From NCBI GenBank assembly GCA_002118135.1, contig BDIU01000316.1, forward strand, positions 34,809 through 98,808: a stretch of 64,000 nucleotides of DNA. The letters run 5' to 3'. Below the pieces are notes generated by a model. The model worked only from the letters and a program-made list of their open reading frames with translations. It was not told where the DNA came from and made no database searches. The position numbers were made by a program, and so were the translations under genes. Below, one piece after another: positions 1-12,800 of the stretch. Source of the DNA: Trebouxia sp. TZW2008. Its lineage: Eukaryota > Chlorophyta > Trebouxiophyceae > Trebouxiales > Trebouxiaceae. Each line of letters starts with the position of its first letter. Position 1 is the first letter of the stretch.

Positions 1-38
1 GCATGATCTTTCAATAGGAATGCAACTTCAATCTGACC

Positions 39-224
39 NNNNNNNNNNNNNNNNNNNNNNNNNNNNNNNNNNNNNNNNNNNNNNNNNNNNNNNNNNNNNN
101 NNNNNNNNNNNNNNNNNNNNNNNNNNNNNNNNNNNNNNNNNNNNNNNNNNNNNNNNNNNNNNNNNNNNNNNNNNNNNNNNNNNNNNNNNNNNNNNNNNNN
201 NNNNNNNNNNNNNNNNNNNNNNNN
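39..224. other. Assembly gap (run of N)
   Basis: 186 undetermined bases. The gap cuts the second exon of the minus-strand gene described next, so that gene cannot be followed to its end. Confidence 0.99.
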
Positions 225-1064
225 TGCAGCAGTTCGACAACATGACAGGTCTGACAGGCTGTCTTGCCCAGCACCACCTCTTGTTCCGCCATCACCCCTT
301 CTGCAACACACTTGGCCTATTGTGCTGTGAACATCAGTCATTAGCTCTCTTGTGACATGCAGGCAATGCAATTCTGTGATGTATGCTGAATTCTGGCAGC
401 AGAATGCATGCAGGGTCTGACTTTGCAGGGTCTGACTGTGACATGTTTCGACATCTTTGTGTGATCCTCACAAAGCTTCAGTAAGACAGAACATGTGACT
501 TAAACACTGGACAGTCGCTTGGTGCAACATCTCACCATCAGCCAGCGGAAGTGGAGTCTCTGTGAAGCCTGTCTCGTGCCTCTTCAACAGCCTGCTGCTC
601 CAAATGTGACAGTCTATGCTTGATCGCCGGGTCCACTGCACGGCAAAATAATGGTCAGCAGCCACAGCTTTGCATTTGCTGGGGAAGACTGGACAGCTGT
701 GGATTCCAGAGCTATATTTGTATGTGCAAGCAAGACACGGAGGCAGCATTGATCCGTCTGTGGTTCTCGTATAAGTCAATGAGGCTGGGCTGAATAAGCA
801 TGCATTTGCAGTGAGTATTTGATCAAAGCGCATGTCGTCTCTGCACCCCATGACTTTACCTGTGCCCTTTCCTCTCAGGAACTCTTCAACCAATGCTTTG
901 AGTGCGGGATCATCCTCATTCAGCTGAATCATATCCCGTAGGCTACTTCCCACTGTGCTATCCTCAGCAGCCAAGACAACAGCTCTTGCTCTCAGATCTG
1001 CTTGCAAGCCTAAGCTCTTGACCCTTTGAGTGGCAACCCTTTTATGTTCCAAGGTGTCGCTCAT
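225..1064 (-). CDS. Unrecognised protein, 5' part of gene (partial)
   Basis: Two exons can be supported. Exon 1 is 1064..860, starting MSDTLEHKRV and ending in a consensus donor (CACAG|GTAAAG). Exon 2 starts at 300 after TTGCAG and reads EGVMAEQEVVLGKTACQ into the N gap. Exon 1 ends in phase 1 and exon 2 opens in phase 1, which supports the join across a 559 bp intron. The roughly 93 visible residues are mostly hydrophilic and helical-looking, with an acidic stretch (LNEDDPALKALVEEFL). I do not recognise the family. The reading frame continues past the donor to 468, but that stretch looks like intron. The protein C-terminus is in or beyond the gap. Confidence 0.5.
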
Positions 1065-2036
1065 GCGCGGGTTTAATGCAGCTAGGTCCTGTACAAAGGT
1101 GAAAGGCTTAGGGAGTCATGCCCATACTGCATAGCAGCTGGGATTTCAACAGAACAAAACAGTTGACAGGACTTCAAGTAACATGTATCATGTCGCATTT
1201 AGTGCATGAATGGCAACCTAAGCTGCTGTATTGGTACTGCTACAGACAACACTGTGTCATGGTTGTGTAACACAAGCAGCTGCTGCAAGCAGCATCTGGA
1301 TACCAGGCTGCTTTTGGTTAGTGCCAACAACAGGTAGCCTCACAGTTGCAAGAATTTTAACCAGTGTACATTGCTGCAAGTGTGTGTGTATTCTTCAGCT
1401 CGACGACACACCACTGCTGAGGCTTCGTGTTATCAAAGACGCAGTCACCTGTGGCTGTTCTTGGCCGTGGCTTGAAACAAAATTGTTGTTCGGGCTAAGG
1501 GTGAGCGAATCTTTGATACTTGACCAGCAGATGGTGCGGTCCTGTTGCAAGAATTGAAGTAAAGCGTCAGCCTGAAGGCTTGCTGGGAGTTAGTCTGAAA
1601 AAGCAGTCCATTCCTGCAACAACCGCAGCTACAAGGCTTGCTAGCTCAACATACCTGCAGGGGTGTAACACAGAACGGAGTCCATACAAGTCTCTACGTC
1701 ACTTCGCGAAGCTGACAGCTTAGCTGAGAGCGTTGCTAAGCGTGCGGGCCTTTTGAAGCAACCACGTGCCCGTTTTGGTTGTCCGCCAAGGAGAGAGAGT
1801 AAAGAGAGTAATTTTACATGCCTTAGCCAGCCAACAAGGCTGATCGCATGTGCCACACACAGAGAGAGAGAGAGAGAATAATTGTAGTAGCTGAGTGGCT
1901 CATCACGAGACCGAGTTAGTATTGCAAATTACTAATCGGATTGCCTGCAATTTGCTTTCTGCGAGCTCTCCACTCTCACGAGCATCAAGCAGAGCGTCGC
2001 GACTCGACGCGTTGTTGGTTAACAGGAACCTCAAAA
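1065..2036. other. Divergent intergenic region with short GA repeat
   Basis: About 970 bp separate two divergent genes, so both promoters should lie here. A purine (GA)n tract occupies about 1860-1879, with a weaker AGAGAG stretch near 1793. They sit 160-240 bp before the pyrophosphatase ATG and are probably 5' UTR or core-promoter sequence. The open frames here (for example 1231-1557) have no recognisable content. Confidence 0.5.
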
Positions 2037-3234
2037 ATGCCTCGAGACTCAGCTTCGCATCCGTGGCACGACCTCTCGCCTGGCGAGGACGTTCCCAACA
2101 TCGTCAATGCTGTGATTGAAATTCCTATTGGCAGCAAAGTCAAATACGAGCTCGATAAGGACACAGGTGAAGCAGATTGCCATGCAGCTGAGGCATTTTG
2201 CACGCCCTACACGCAGTTAAAGACGCACAAAGGCGATGCCAACCTGCCCACCTGCCTTGTGATCAGTCACTTCTGCTGAACACTCCTGTTACTGCAGGAA
2301 TGCTTTTTGTGGACCGTGTCTTATACTCTTCCGTGGTGTATCCTCACAACTACGGGTTCATCCCTCAGACACTTGACGAGGACGGCGATCCTATGGACGT
2401 CTTGGTACTTATGCAGGAGCCTGTATCTCCTTTCAGCTTTCTGCGTGTCAAGCCTATAGGTACAATTGTGCCATGCTTGTTTGTTATTTGTTGATCCTGC
2501 TAGTTCACTCATTTTCAATGGTTGCAGGCCTAATGCAAATGATTGATCAGGGTGAACAGGATGACAAGATCATAGCAGTGCACGCTGATGACCCAGAGTA
2601 CCGAGACTACTCTGACATATCTCAGTTGTCGTCGCACCGCCTGAAGGAGATCAAGAGGTCTGCTGCCATTACTGGTATTGCAACATTGAACTTGCAATCT
2701 GACTTGTTCGTCCTGTGCTCAAAATGCCTATGTGTCCAGGTTCTTTGAGGACTACAAGAAAAATGAAAACAAAGAGGTGAAGATTGATAACTTTCTTGGG
2801 TCAGAAGACGCCAAGAAGGCTATCAAAGCCTCAATGGTGAGCAGAGTGTCATTGTGTCTTTGTTGGGCCATTTTGTGTGAGGTGCTATGTCCTAGCAAGC
2901 TGATCATGTTTGACAGTTTGCCCATATCAAAGGGCTGAGAATCATGTAATGATGATTGCAGGCCACATACACTGACATGTATGTACCCAAACGACCAAGA
3001 TCTAGCAGTCATCCAGATTTGAGCAATCTTGCCAACAGTGCTCAACAGAAGCAAAGCACCATTTCCAGGTCTAGCAGTCAAAACAGTTTGGGCAAATCGC
3101 CAAGCCAGCAAAGCCTGAGCAAGTCAAGCAGTCAGGTGGTATTGGGAAGTAGCCCAGACAAGGCTGATCTTGCACCAAACAAAATCCCAAGGTCTCCGCA
3201 GCCCAGACAGAAAGCCCCAGATGCAGCTGAATGA
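2037..3234 (+). CDS. PPA: Soluble inorganic pyrophosphatase (family I)
   Basis: Hydrolyses diphosphate to two phosphates with Mg2+ and pulls biosynthetic reactions forward. Exons 2037..2166, 2298..2459, 2528..2657, 2740..2836 and 2962..3234 give 263 residues with all junction phases consistent. The family signature D-x-D-P-x-D is at residues 72-77 (DGDPMD). Other conserved segments are [49 protein letters not shown] and the YVPKR end of the catalytic core near residue 183. The last 80 residues are a Ser/Gln/Lys-rich low-complexity tail with repeated SSSQ/SPSQ units, outside the usual family length and likely disordered. There is no clear targeting peptide, so a cytosolic form is likely. The introns are only 68-131 bp and free of the exon copies seen in the neighbouring kinesin. 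Confidence 0.97.
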
Positions 3235-3897
3235 CATTTGCACAAATTTGGTTTCAAAACAATATATAAGCTTCTTGAAATGCAGAAGTATGTCAACATT
3301 TCAAACGCAAGTCAGTGAGTATGTCAACAGTCTTTCATGTCTGCAAACAAAACTCACTTGAGAGGCAGGCAATTCAGTAACAGACTTGTGACCAAATGCT
3401 GGTCAGTTGAGACTTGTGTCAGCGTGAGTAACAGAATTTTAGTGATGACTGAACTGCTTTGAGGAACTGCTTTGTGGAATTCATTTCATCAAACCTAGAT
3501 CCATGCAGCTTTGTTGACCCTACTATCTTTGGCAGCTGTTTTGGCATCAATCTTGTTTAGCGCTGCAGAGCTGGGCCCTGCTTTCTGTTTTGCCTTGCTT
3601 GCTAGAGGCAGGTCTACACCATCGTGTCCATTGCCAATCTCTCCTGCAGTGCAAAGTTTGTTCAACTACACTGCCATCAAGATGTCAAAAGAAGCTTGCT
3701 GTTGGTATACAAGCATATGACGCCAAGTATGTGTCATCATCAACCACACCGCACTGTGCACCCCTCAACACAGTCAACATGAGCACATTACCAAGAGCTT
3801 GCTAAGGTAACGCTAGAAGGGGATTGTAAGGCTAGCACGTTTGTAAGATAAGGCTAGTAGAGTAAAATGGTAAGGCTAGCAGGGTAGTCAGGTAAGC
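3235..3897. other. Convergent intergenic region / 3' UTRs
   Basis: Lies between the stop codons of the pyrophosphatase (+) and the kinesin (-). It holds a loose repeat of the words GGTAAGGCTAGCA and TTGTAAG between about 3800 and 3900. TTGTAA words at about 3826 and 3840 resemble the TGTAA poly(A) signal of green algae, which is only suggestive. The open frames at 3511-3805 show no recognisable protein. Confidence 0.4.
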
Positions 3898-6800
3898 TTA
3901 GATAATACCTAGTACATTGCGGTGTGGACTATTTGGGCTGGCAGCAGCGCCCTCAAGTACTGGACTGCCTGTGGACACAGCGCCTGCCGCATAAGCTCTG
4001 AGCGTATTGCTAGCCCCAATTGGCATGCTGATTGCTTTGCTGAGCCCCTTTCCTGAATCTGTCTGTTGACTTGGCAAGCTGCCTTGCCGCTGTATGGACC
4101 CCTGCTCAGAACCATCCTGCTCCATGCTTTGTGCCTGCTCTTGTTGCAAGGCTGTGCTGCCTGGCGCTTGCAAGGGCGTCTGTGACGTGCTGGGCTGCTG
4201 TCCAGGGGCTGCTGGCATGGCTAGAGATTTGGGAAGACCCATCTTCTCCTTCAGGATCTGGGCCCTCTTTATGGCATCTGTGCATTGCTGCAAGGCCACA
4301 AGCACAAGTCAGAACTTTGTCACGTTCACTAATGACACATCACAATAGTACAACTAGTGTAAGACATCCTAGAATAGAACCTAGGTGTGTGTTCCCAAGT
4401 TTAGCGGCACCAGGTTGGCGCACTGTGCACATTGTAGCAGGCTATGTGTGTTTGCATTGTGCTTTAAGGCTTAAGATCGAAGGGAATTTCAGCAGCAAAG
4501 TCTGCTTAAACAACTTGACTGCAGAAGATTTCAGCCAGTCAGATCAAGCATGCAGGTCAAGCTGTGATCTGCAGCAACACCAAGTCAATCAAGTACCTGC
4601 AGATAGAACTTGGCTGGGGTTGCCTTGTTCTGGCCATCCTCATCCGCGGTCCTTCTAGGCAGAGACTGCTGCCTGTCTTTCAGCCGCCCAAGTGCACTTG
4701 CTCTGCCAGCAACCCCACTGGCTTGACCCCCAGCTGCTCCATCACTGACTGATGCAGTGGCTGTTGAGTCCTTGGCTTCCCCTGCCACCTCCCTGACCCT
4801 CTGCAAGCTGCTGCCCACCACTGACATGCCTGCCAGCCTGTCACTCAGGTCTGCTGACACTCCTGACCGCAGCTGTGGCGCTGCCTGTGAGGCGGTAGCA
4901 GGCTCTGTGCCTGGCTTGCTTGTACCTGCATGCGGAAGTGCAACGATCAAGCAACTGAAGTGTGCAAGACAAGTAAATTCACCAGATCAGAGGCAAACTG
5001 CTGTAACTTCATGGACATGGCCAGGGTGCAGTAGAGAGTGTGATGTGAAGCAATTGCAAGTGCAATGGTCAAAACATGAGGCGTGTACTAGACAGTCAAC
5101 GTGACCAAACCAGAGGCAAATTTCTCTGCCCCACAAAGGTGCCTGAGGCAACAATGTGATGTGAAGCACTCACAAAGACAATGCATACAACCATGAATCA
5201 ATGTGCTCTTGAAATTTACGAGGACCACCACAGAGGCAGTTTAGTGCGGCTGAAGCACTTATCCAGCATGCAGTTGGAAATGTGCTACGAAGCAGCCATC
5301 GCTTGATTTGTGACAACTTGCATTTGATGACAGGCATGCTCGACTTTGGCAACACCTGGGGGCAGGAAAGCCGGATTTTCTCTCCATGGGGAGGAGCGGG
5401 GGGTCGTGGGGGCTTCCTCCTTGGGTGGAGGGGAGGCCAAGCCACCAAGGCTGATGCTAGGGATGGCACCTGCAAGGGGCCTTTCTGCTGCCTTGCCAAG
5501 GCCCATGTAGTCCCTGCATGCAATGCATGTCCTAAATGTCATGGCATGGTGTGAGAGATGCACAATTTACAAAGCCTGTCAAAGGCAGGCAGGCAGGCTT
5601 GGCAACGGTACCTCTTGCAGATGGCTGCCAGCGATCATGAACACCAATTGCGGATGATCTGAGCTTGTGCTTGCATGCATGAATCAACAAGGGACTTTGT
5701 AAACTGCACACCGTTGCATGCAAGGCAGCTTTGCAGAATTAGCTATGTATCTGCAGCAACATCCGCTGTGCTCACTAGCTTTGCAGGAGACTGGTCATGC
5801 TCTTGCACGAGTCAAGGCAGCTCATGCACCATGGCCAATGCTTCGTGTGGTCCAGAAATGTGCATGCTGCCGTGGACCAGTTTGGAGAAGGAATCACTTA
5901 CAAAACAGATGTCAAGCTGCTGCAAGCTTGCATGCAGCCAGGTTTAGGCTGTTGGATGCTGCATCTATTAAATCAAACGCAAGCGGGTACTGAGGTGCAT
6001 TGGCGGTTCTTATTTTGCTGGCAGCCTTCTGTCAGGACAGCCAATGCTGCACACGCCATGCTTGAGCCACAAACAGCAACATACTTGCCGCCTTCCGTTC
6101 TAGGTTCACTGGCTCAGCACGCAAAATTAGAGGTTCCACCCAAAGACCCAGCGCATATACAAAAGCATGCCAGCTTTACTTGCTCAGGACACACATTAAG
6201 CCGCTTCTGCCCAACACACGGGATGTCACCATGTGCCATGGCTCACCTGTAGTCAAACATGAGGTCTTCTCTCTTCTTGCTGCCTGCTTTCCACTCCTGG
6301 CCAGCAATAAGCTTGCCCTTGAGGTGAGCCTTCAGCAGCTGCACCGTGAGCTTGTGGGCAGGGTCCAAGCCCTGCTGGTTGCGCTCCACATTGATTGCCA
6401 TCAGCACTGGACCCTCTAGAGCTGCGCTTGAGCTGCTGGGCTCCTCACTCTGAGCCCGTACCACCTCCTGCATGAACCACATCAGCCGGTGACTGCCCTG
6501 CAGCTTAAACTTTGGGGTTTGTTGAGTCGCTGCACCGTGAGTTTGTGGGCGGGGTTCAGCCCGTGCTGGGCTCCTCACTCTGAGCCCGTACCACCTCCTG
6601 CAGCCAATTCATGGTGCCTTGCACTTTGTCAGAGGCCATACAGCAGGTTGACTTGTGGTACTCTGAGGTCTGCAACCTGTCAAAGTGGTACTCTGAGGTC
6701 TGCAACCTGTCAAAGTGGTAATCTGAGGTCTGCAACCTGTCAAAATGGTACTCTGAGGTCTGCAACCTGTCAAAGTGGTGATCTGAGGTCTGCAGCCTGT

Positions 6801-9800
6801 CAAAGAGCTGTCACCGAGCTACAAGACAAAATGAAGAAGACTGCACGTCATGTGTTAGGTTGTAAGGGTAAGAGCGTCACAAACCTGTCATCCTGAAAAT
6901 AGAAGGGAAAACTATTTGTCACTAGGTAGGCTGTAAGGGCAAAAGAGGCTACAATGTTGCCTTTGTGTGATGTTACTCAGAGTGAGGGTACTGTTGTTGT
7001 AAGGACAATGCAGTTGGGTTCACTGCCCTCCAATTGCAGTGGCCCCTCTGGAAAAGGGCTATTTGGCAGAGAGTCATTAAAAAAAGTAAAATCATCACCC
7101 ATCATTGAAACATCACGTTACACATGCTAGACTGTAAGGGCACAGGAGATTGCCGGGTCTAGCAGCAGCCGTGAGGGCTGTTTGGCAGCAGGCCATAAAT
7201 GAAGTGGATACATAGATAATACTAACTGGAAGCAGATGATACATGCAAGGCTGTCAGAGCAGATTTGTCTCATTTGTGTAACCCTATTACAATGTCATAC
7301 AGCTCGGGCGCAGTGCATGGTACTCATAAAATGATATGTGGGTTGCGTGAAAGACGACAGGCAAAAGCGGGTACCAGGTCTGGCAGCAGCCGGGAGGGCT
7401 GCTTGGCAGTGAGCTGGCTGGTGTTGCGGCGGGGGCGGCGGGGTCGCCAGGGTGTGGCGTGATCTGGGTCCCACACCGTGTCCCCATCCAACCCATCTCC
7501 TTCTTCTACCTCCTCTGTGTCCTCCTCTTCTGCGTCTTCTTGAAGCATGGCGTTAGCCTCTGGAGTGTCGGCAGCCATCAACTCCCCTTGACTCTGCAAG
7601 TCAATAAGCACAGGTACAGTCAAAGCTTGTTATGGCAACGTGTGTGACAGTGACAGCTGCAATGTCCCATCCCAACCATCTTCATCTTCAACCTTCTTGC
7701 TGCCCTCCACCTCTGCTTCTTCTTGAAGCATTGCGCCACTGTCTGGCATGCCTGCAGCTATAAACCCCCCTGACTCTGCAAGTCAACCGTTACAGCATCC
7801 AACATACTGGACACGAACTGAACGCTGATCTTGAAGACATGACATGTCACAGTAGCAGCGGCAAGGTGTCAAATCGCAAGCTTGAAATGAAAAGCTGATG
7901 GTTCAGACATGCAGCTGCATTGAAGCCATGCTAGGCATCAACCATTCTGAGCAAAGACATGAGATCAGACTGCAAGCTCAGTTTGAGGACAAGCTCACGA
8001 CAGAGACACAAGTCGCTGCCCTGTGCCAGCATTTGCATTCTGAAACGTGTATGCTCTACTTTACCTTGGCCTTGCAAGCAAGGTCATCCTGGTGGTACAA
8101 GCTTCCTCAGCCAAGTCAGTTGATAGCAGCTGTACGCTAAACAGCTGTACGCTAAGCAGCTGTACGCTAAGCAGCTGTATGCTAAGCAGCTGTATGCTAA
8201 GCAGCTGTACGCTAAGCAGATAGTACAGTAACTGCATACACACTGAGCATGGCATTTGCACGCCAGCAATGACCCCAGACAAGCGCAGCAGCAGAGCTTG
8301 GCAAGAGGGCTTGTGTAAACTGAGCAGCTGACACAGCATCACACAGTCATGACACTGTGTTGTCTGCTTTTCAGGAATAGAACAATACATGTCCTTCCTA
8401 TGACAAGCAAATCAGACCTGCCTGGCAAGACAGCAACTGGACACACCTAGCACCTCTGCTGGAGCATACAATATATTGTTATAGTTGTGGGTACCAATTG
8501 CACAGACACTGAGCATCTTGATGGTACACAAAGTGTGTGTTGCAAACACACCTTGCCGCTTGAAGTTGATGCTTTGTCATCATCTTGAATGTGGCTGTGG
8601 TCAGGTGTGAGGGAAGAACTGGCAGCAGTCTCCTGTGCATTGTCAAAGCTCATGTTGCGAGGTGTCTGAGACTCTGCTGCCTCTAGGCTTGCATCAGGCA
8701 TAGGCTTCTGCGCCTGATCTCTGCTATCCCATTGCTTGATTTCTTGCATGAGCGTCTCAACGTCCATGTCCTGGACAAACAGAAAAATTCAATTTCAAAA
8801 AGTTCAAGAAAAGTCCAAAAGTTCAGACATCAATAGACATTACAAAGGAAGCCTCTGCAAGTGACATGCCCTGAACATTGTGCATAGCCCCGACAGAAGG
8901 CGATGCACTAGGCAACAGTGAACACTTTAGCCGTTGCAGGTGCAAGTCACAGGCAAGGTCTGGCGCACTATATAGCAAATAGGCTACACGCAAGTGGCAC
9001 AGACCATCTGGGGCGTCTGGACATCATTATTAAAGCCATGCCAAGCCATGGCATTGGTGACTCAAAGGCAAGCGCCTCAAATCAAGCATGGCATGACGTG
9101 CCCAGGTGCTGTCCCTGGTGCACAGATAGCAGCTTCACGAGCAGAGGCTCACAGTGTTTACATTTACAGCATGCTACTGAGGAGCTTTTGTAAGACTGCT
9201 ATTGACAGGTCACATCAAGCATTGCGAGTTTGTGATCATGCATAGCTGAGCTTCCAAGGGTCACTTAGACTATAGCAATCTTGCCATCAGCAAACATCTA
9301 CTAGGTGACTTGCTTTCAGCAGGGAAGAACAAGCACGCACGGCCGTTGCCATCAGGTAGCAGTCGTAGGGTAGAGCTTCTACCTCTCGCGAAAGGCTCCT
9401 ACGGTGTGCAGGGGACAGCAAGCCTGGGCTGTCCTGGGCTTGCAGCAGTGCAGCTGCTGCTTCAGCTGCTTGCCTCTTGGCGGCCTCAGCCTCCTGCTCT
9501 GCCATGTCAAGCTTGAGCTTGGTGAGCTCCAGCTCCTCCCTGGCCTCTGTCAGCTCAGTCTGAGTCTCATACACCTGTGCAGCAAGTCAAAGGACTTAGC
9601 ATGCCGTACAAATTCGGTCTGTCCTGGGCCTGCAGCAGCGCACTAGCTGCCTGTCTCTTGGCAGCCTCAGCCGCCTGCTCTGCCAAATCCAGCTTGGTGA
9701 CCTCCCGCTCCTCCCTGGCCTCTAGCAGCTCAGTCAGTCTTGCACACCTGTGCAGCAAGTCAAAGGACTCAAGCAGCTTTACAGATCAGGTCTATCCTGG

Positions 9801-12800
9801 ACTTGCAGCAGCGCGGCAGCTGCCTGCCTCTTGGCGGCCTCCGCCTCCTGCTCTGCCACGTCCAGCTTGAGCTTGGTGAGCTCCAGCTCCTCCCTGGCCT
9901 CTGTCAGCTCAGTCTGTGTCTCATATACCTTACAACAATGTATGGGTTCGGTTCGTCAGGTCTGTGTCTCTTTTGCTTGCATCCGGTCTCATTTTGATCA
10001 GGTGCAGTTCCTTTCTGTCCTCTGTCTCATGCGCCTGTGCAGCAAGCCAGAGCACTGAGCTTTCTGCGCAAACGCAATATGTCAGGTACGTTTGAGTGCA
10101 ACTTGATGTGCTGTAAAATGATGCAGTAATTGAACAGCTGGCAATAATGATGCATGTAGTTGCATCTTGGCCAGCCTTCCCCATTCAATACTGTCAGTCC
10201 ACACTGCATTCCATACATCCACGCAAGGAAACAAAAGGCCAAGCATTGGTACAGCAACTGTCCCATGAGTTGCTGTACCAATGCTTGGCAAATTGAAGAT
10301 CAATCTGCTAGGCCTGTCTGTGACTTGTACACCTGTAAAGCAGCTGAAGGAGCTGATATGACTGTCACACATGCATGGTCTTGAGGCTGTCTGCACAGCC
10401 CTTTATTTGCTACCTGTGCTTTTGGATCATGCATTTAAGAATGAATAGAAGCGCATGATGGAACTTCAACATAAATCTCCGTGCAGTTACTGTGCTGACT
10501 GTCATTGTGCATTCAAGCTATCTTCAAAGTTGATCAGGTCAGCAATCATGAGCAACACAGCACATTCAGTTAGCAGCAAGGGCAACACACGGACCTGGGC
10601 TTTGAGAGTGGAGGCAGTCCTGAAGGCTGTCTTCAGCAGAGCTCTTGACTCTACCACATTGCGCAAGCCGTTCCAGCGGCGGGCATCAGCCGCTCCCCCT
10701 CCCTTGTTCTCCTCATCTGACTTGGCCTTCATCAGCTGCTGCTGAGTCAACAGAATCTGCAAGCAGTACACATGTGTCAGGGCTGACAGCATAAACAGTG
10801 CCAAGGGCTATTGATCAGGAGTTTGTTGGATGTCAGAGCAATGTGAGGTCATATAAGAGCAATGCAAATAGAAGACTTGATTCAAGGATTTGTATGCAAT
10901 GTAAAAAGAATGCACGCCAGCGTAATATCATTTTGTGTATGGAGTAAGCTGCAACTTAACAGCAATCTAGTCTTACAGGCTGCTGCAATGACAGGAAACA
11001 TGTCGTACAGAACACCCAAACACGCCATGTGATGACAAGACAGCAACAATTGAATCCATGTGACGCATGGTGTGCAAACTAGCTTTGGCAGCTGCACAAC
11101 TGCTGAACAAAGAACACCACAGCTTGCACATGCCAATGGAATGAGAAGAATCAACGTATCTGTCAGAAGTCATAAGGGCGTTGTGCAACACCTGAGCAGA
11201 GTGAGCCTTGATCTGATCTTGGAGATTAGTCTTTTCGGTCTCCAGACCCTGTTCGCTGCCAGGAGGGGCAGGCATGGGGCTACTGAGGGCCACCGCAGGG
11301 CTGCGCAAGCTCACCAGCTTCTTCTCCACTTCCTTCAGCTGCCGAGTAGCTTCAGACCGCAGTGCCTTTTCACCCTCGAGCACCCTTTGCAAATCAAAGG
11401 ACTGCAGCAGCATTTGCACACATCAGTTGCATTCAGCACAGCTGCACATGATCTCTTGGACTTTGCAAAACCTCAAGTGCATTTTTTGCAAGGCTCACGC
11501 TGACATCAGCAACCTGGCAACAGCTGAGTTTTCGGTTTCGACACATGCCACAGCAAGCTTAGATAGGCATGCACATTGGCACCAGTGAGCATACTCAGCT
11601 AGCTGTGAGCGCTTTTTGAGATCTGCACAAGGTGCGCACAGGCCAGCTTCATGAACAAATGATACACTAGGCTGTACCTGACAGCAGATATCCAGCTCTC
11701 TCTCAACCCAGTCACGCCTTGCCTTCTCATCGCGCAGCAGAGGTGCACCAGTGTTGGGCTGACACTCAACCAGGTTGTTGGGTTTGGCAGCAGCCTGTGC
11801 TTTGGCCTTACTATCCTCCCTGCCCTTGTGCACCTCTATCATCTCCTGAACACACATGTCATATTGCCAGCATGTTCAAAAGATGCCTTCACTGAAACGT
11901 AAGGTGTAGTTGTCAGCACAACAGAGCTAGGGCCTGCACGCGACTTGAGTTGTCACAGTGCGCAAGCGGTTGGCAGCTTTCAATTGTCAGCACAATAAAG
12001 TTGGGGCATGCATGTCCAATGTGCTGTCATGACGCATAAGTAGCTGGCACCTGGCAGCTGAATTATGCACAAGGCAACTTGGCAAACTCATGGGTTGATG
12101 TCCAGCCGCAAATGAGACACAAAGCCTGTGGGCGCTGTGGGTATGCTGCCAAAAGGAGCAGCTTACATGCAAGCGCTTGCGGGCTGCTTCAGCCTCCTCT
12201 GTCTTGCGCCGTAGCACCGCCTGTTGCTTTGCGTGCAAAGCCTCCAGCCGCTGCACCTGGGCTGCAGTCTTGCGACCCTGCACAGGGACAAACATTCTCA
12301 GCAGTTGTCTGCAGCCAGCCCTAATTCCACTCGACTCACCAGCTGAGGAGCACAACTGCTTGTAAATCTGTTTCAAGAGGGACCAACAAGTACTCTCAGA
12401 CAGGCACAAGCTCAACAGCATGTGTGTAGGTGTCATTCAAAGCTGGAACAAAAGCATGCACAAAGGTTGCCTTGCTTGCTCTGTAAGCAGCACATATATA
12501 CAGCAGTATTTGTTGCTGAAGAGTGAGCAACACATTGCATTGGCAGACTGGTACAGGCTTTCGCCAGGTAGGTGAAGAATCTTGTACAAGCTGCTTAAGT
12601 CATGCTCCCTGGTTAGCAGCATGCACATCAATGAAGCCATGCCAAGGGGATCTGGGATACAGACAGACTTCAGAGGCGTGTCTGACCTGGCGTCTCAGCT
12701 GCATGACTTCCTTCTCACGCTCCTTGCGCCAGTCAGCAAAGTCCCTGGTGGACTTCTCCATCTGCCGCATCAAATTCACCTGCAAAGCAGCAACCGCCCT

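Noticed and set aside
468..859. Continuation of the first minus-strand gene past its donor
   Set aside because: The sequence after CACAG|GTAAAG loses protein-like character, and the exon at 300 joins exon 1 in the correct phase.
6654..6803. CRISPR-like direct repeat array
   Set aside because: The units are contiguous with no spacers and lie in an intron of a eukaryotic gene; it is a minisatellite. The same holds for the 15-bp array at 8127-8216.
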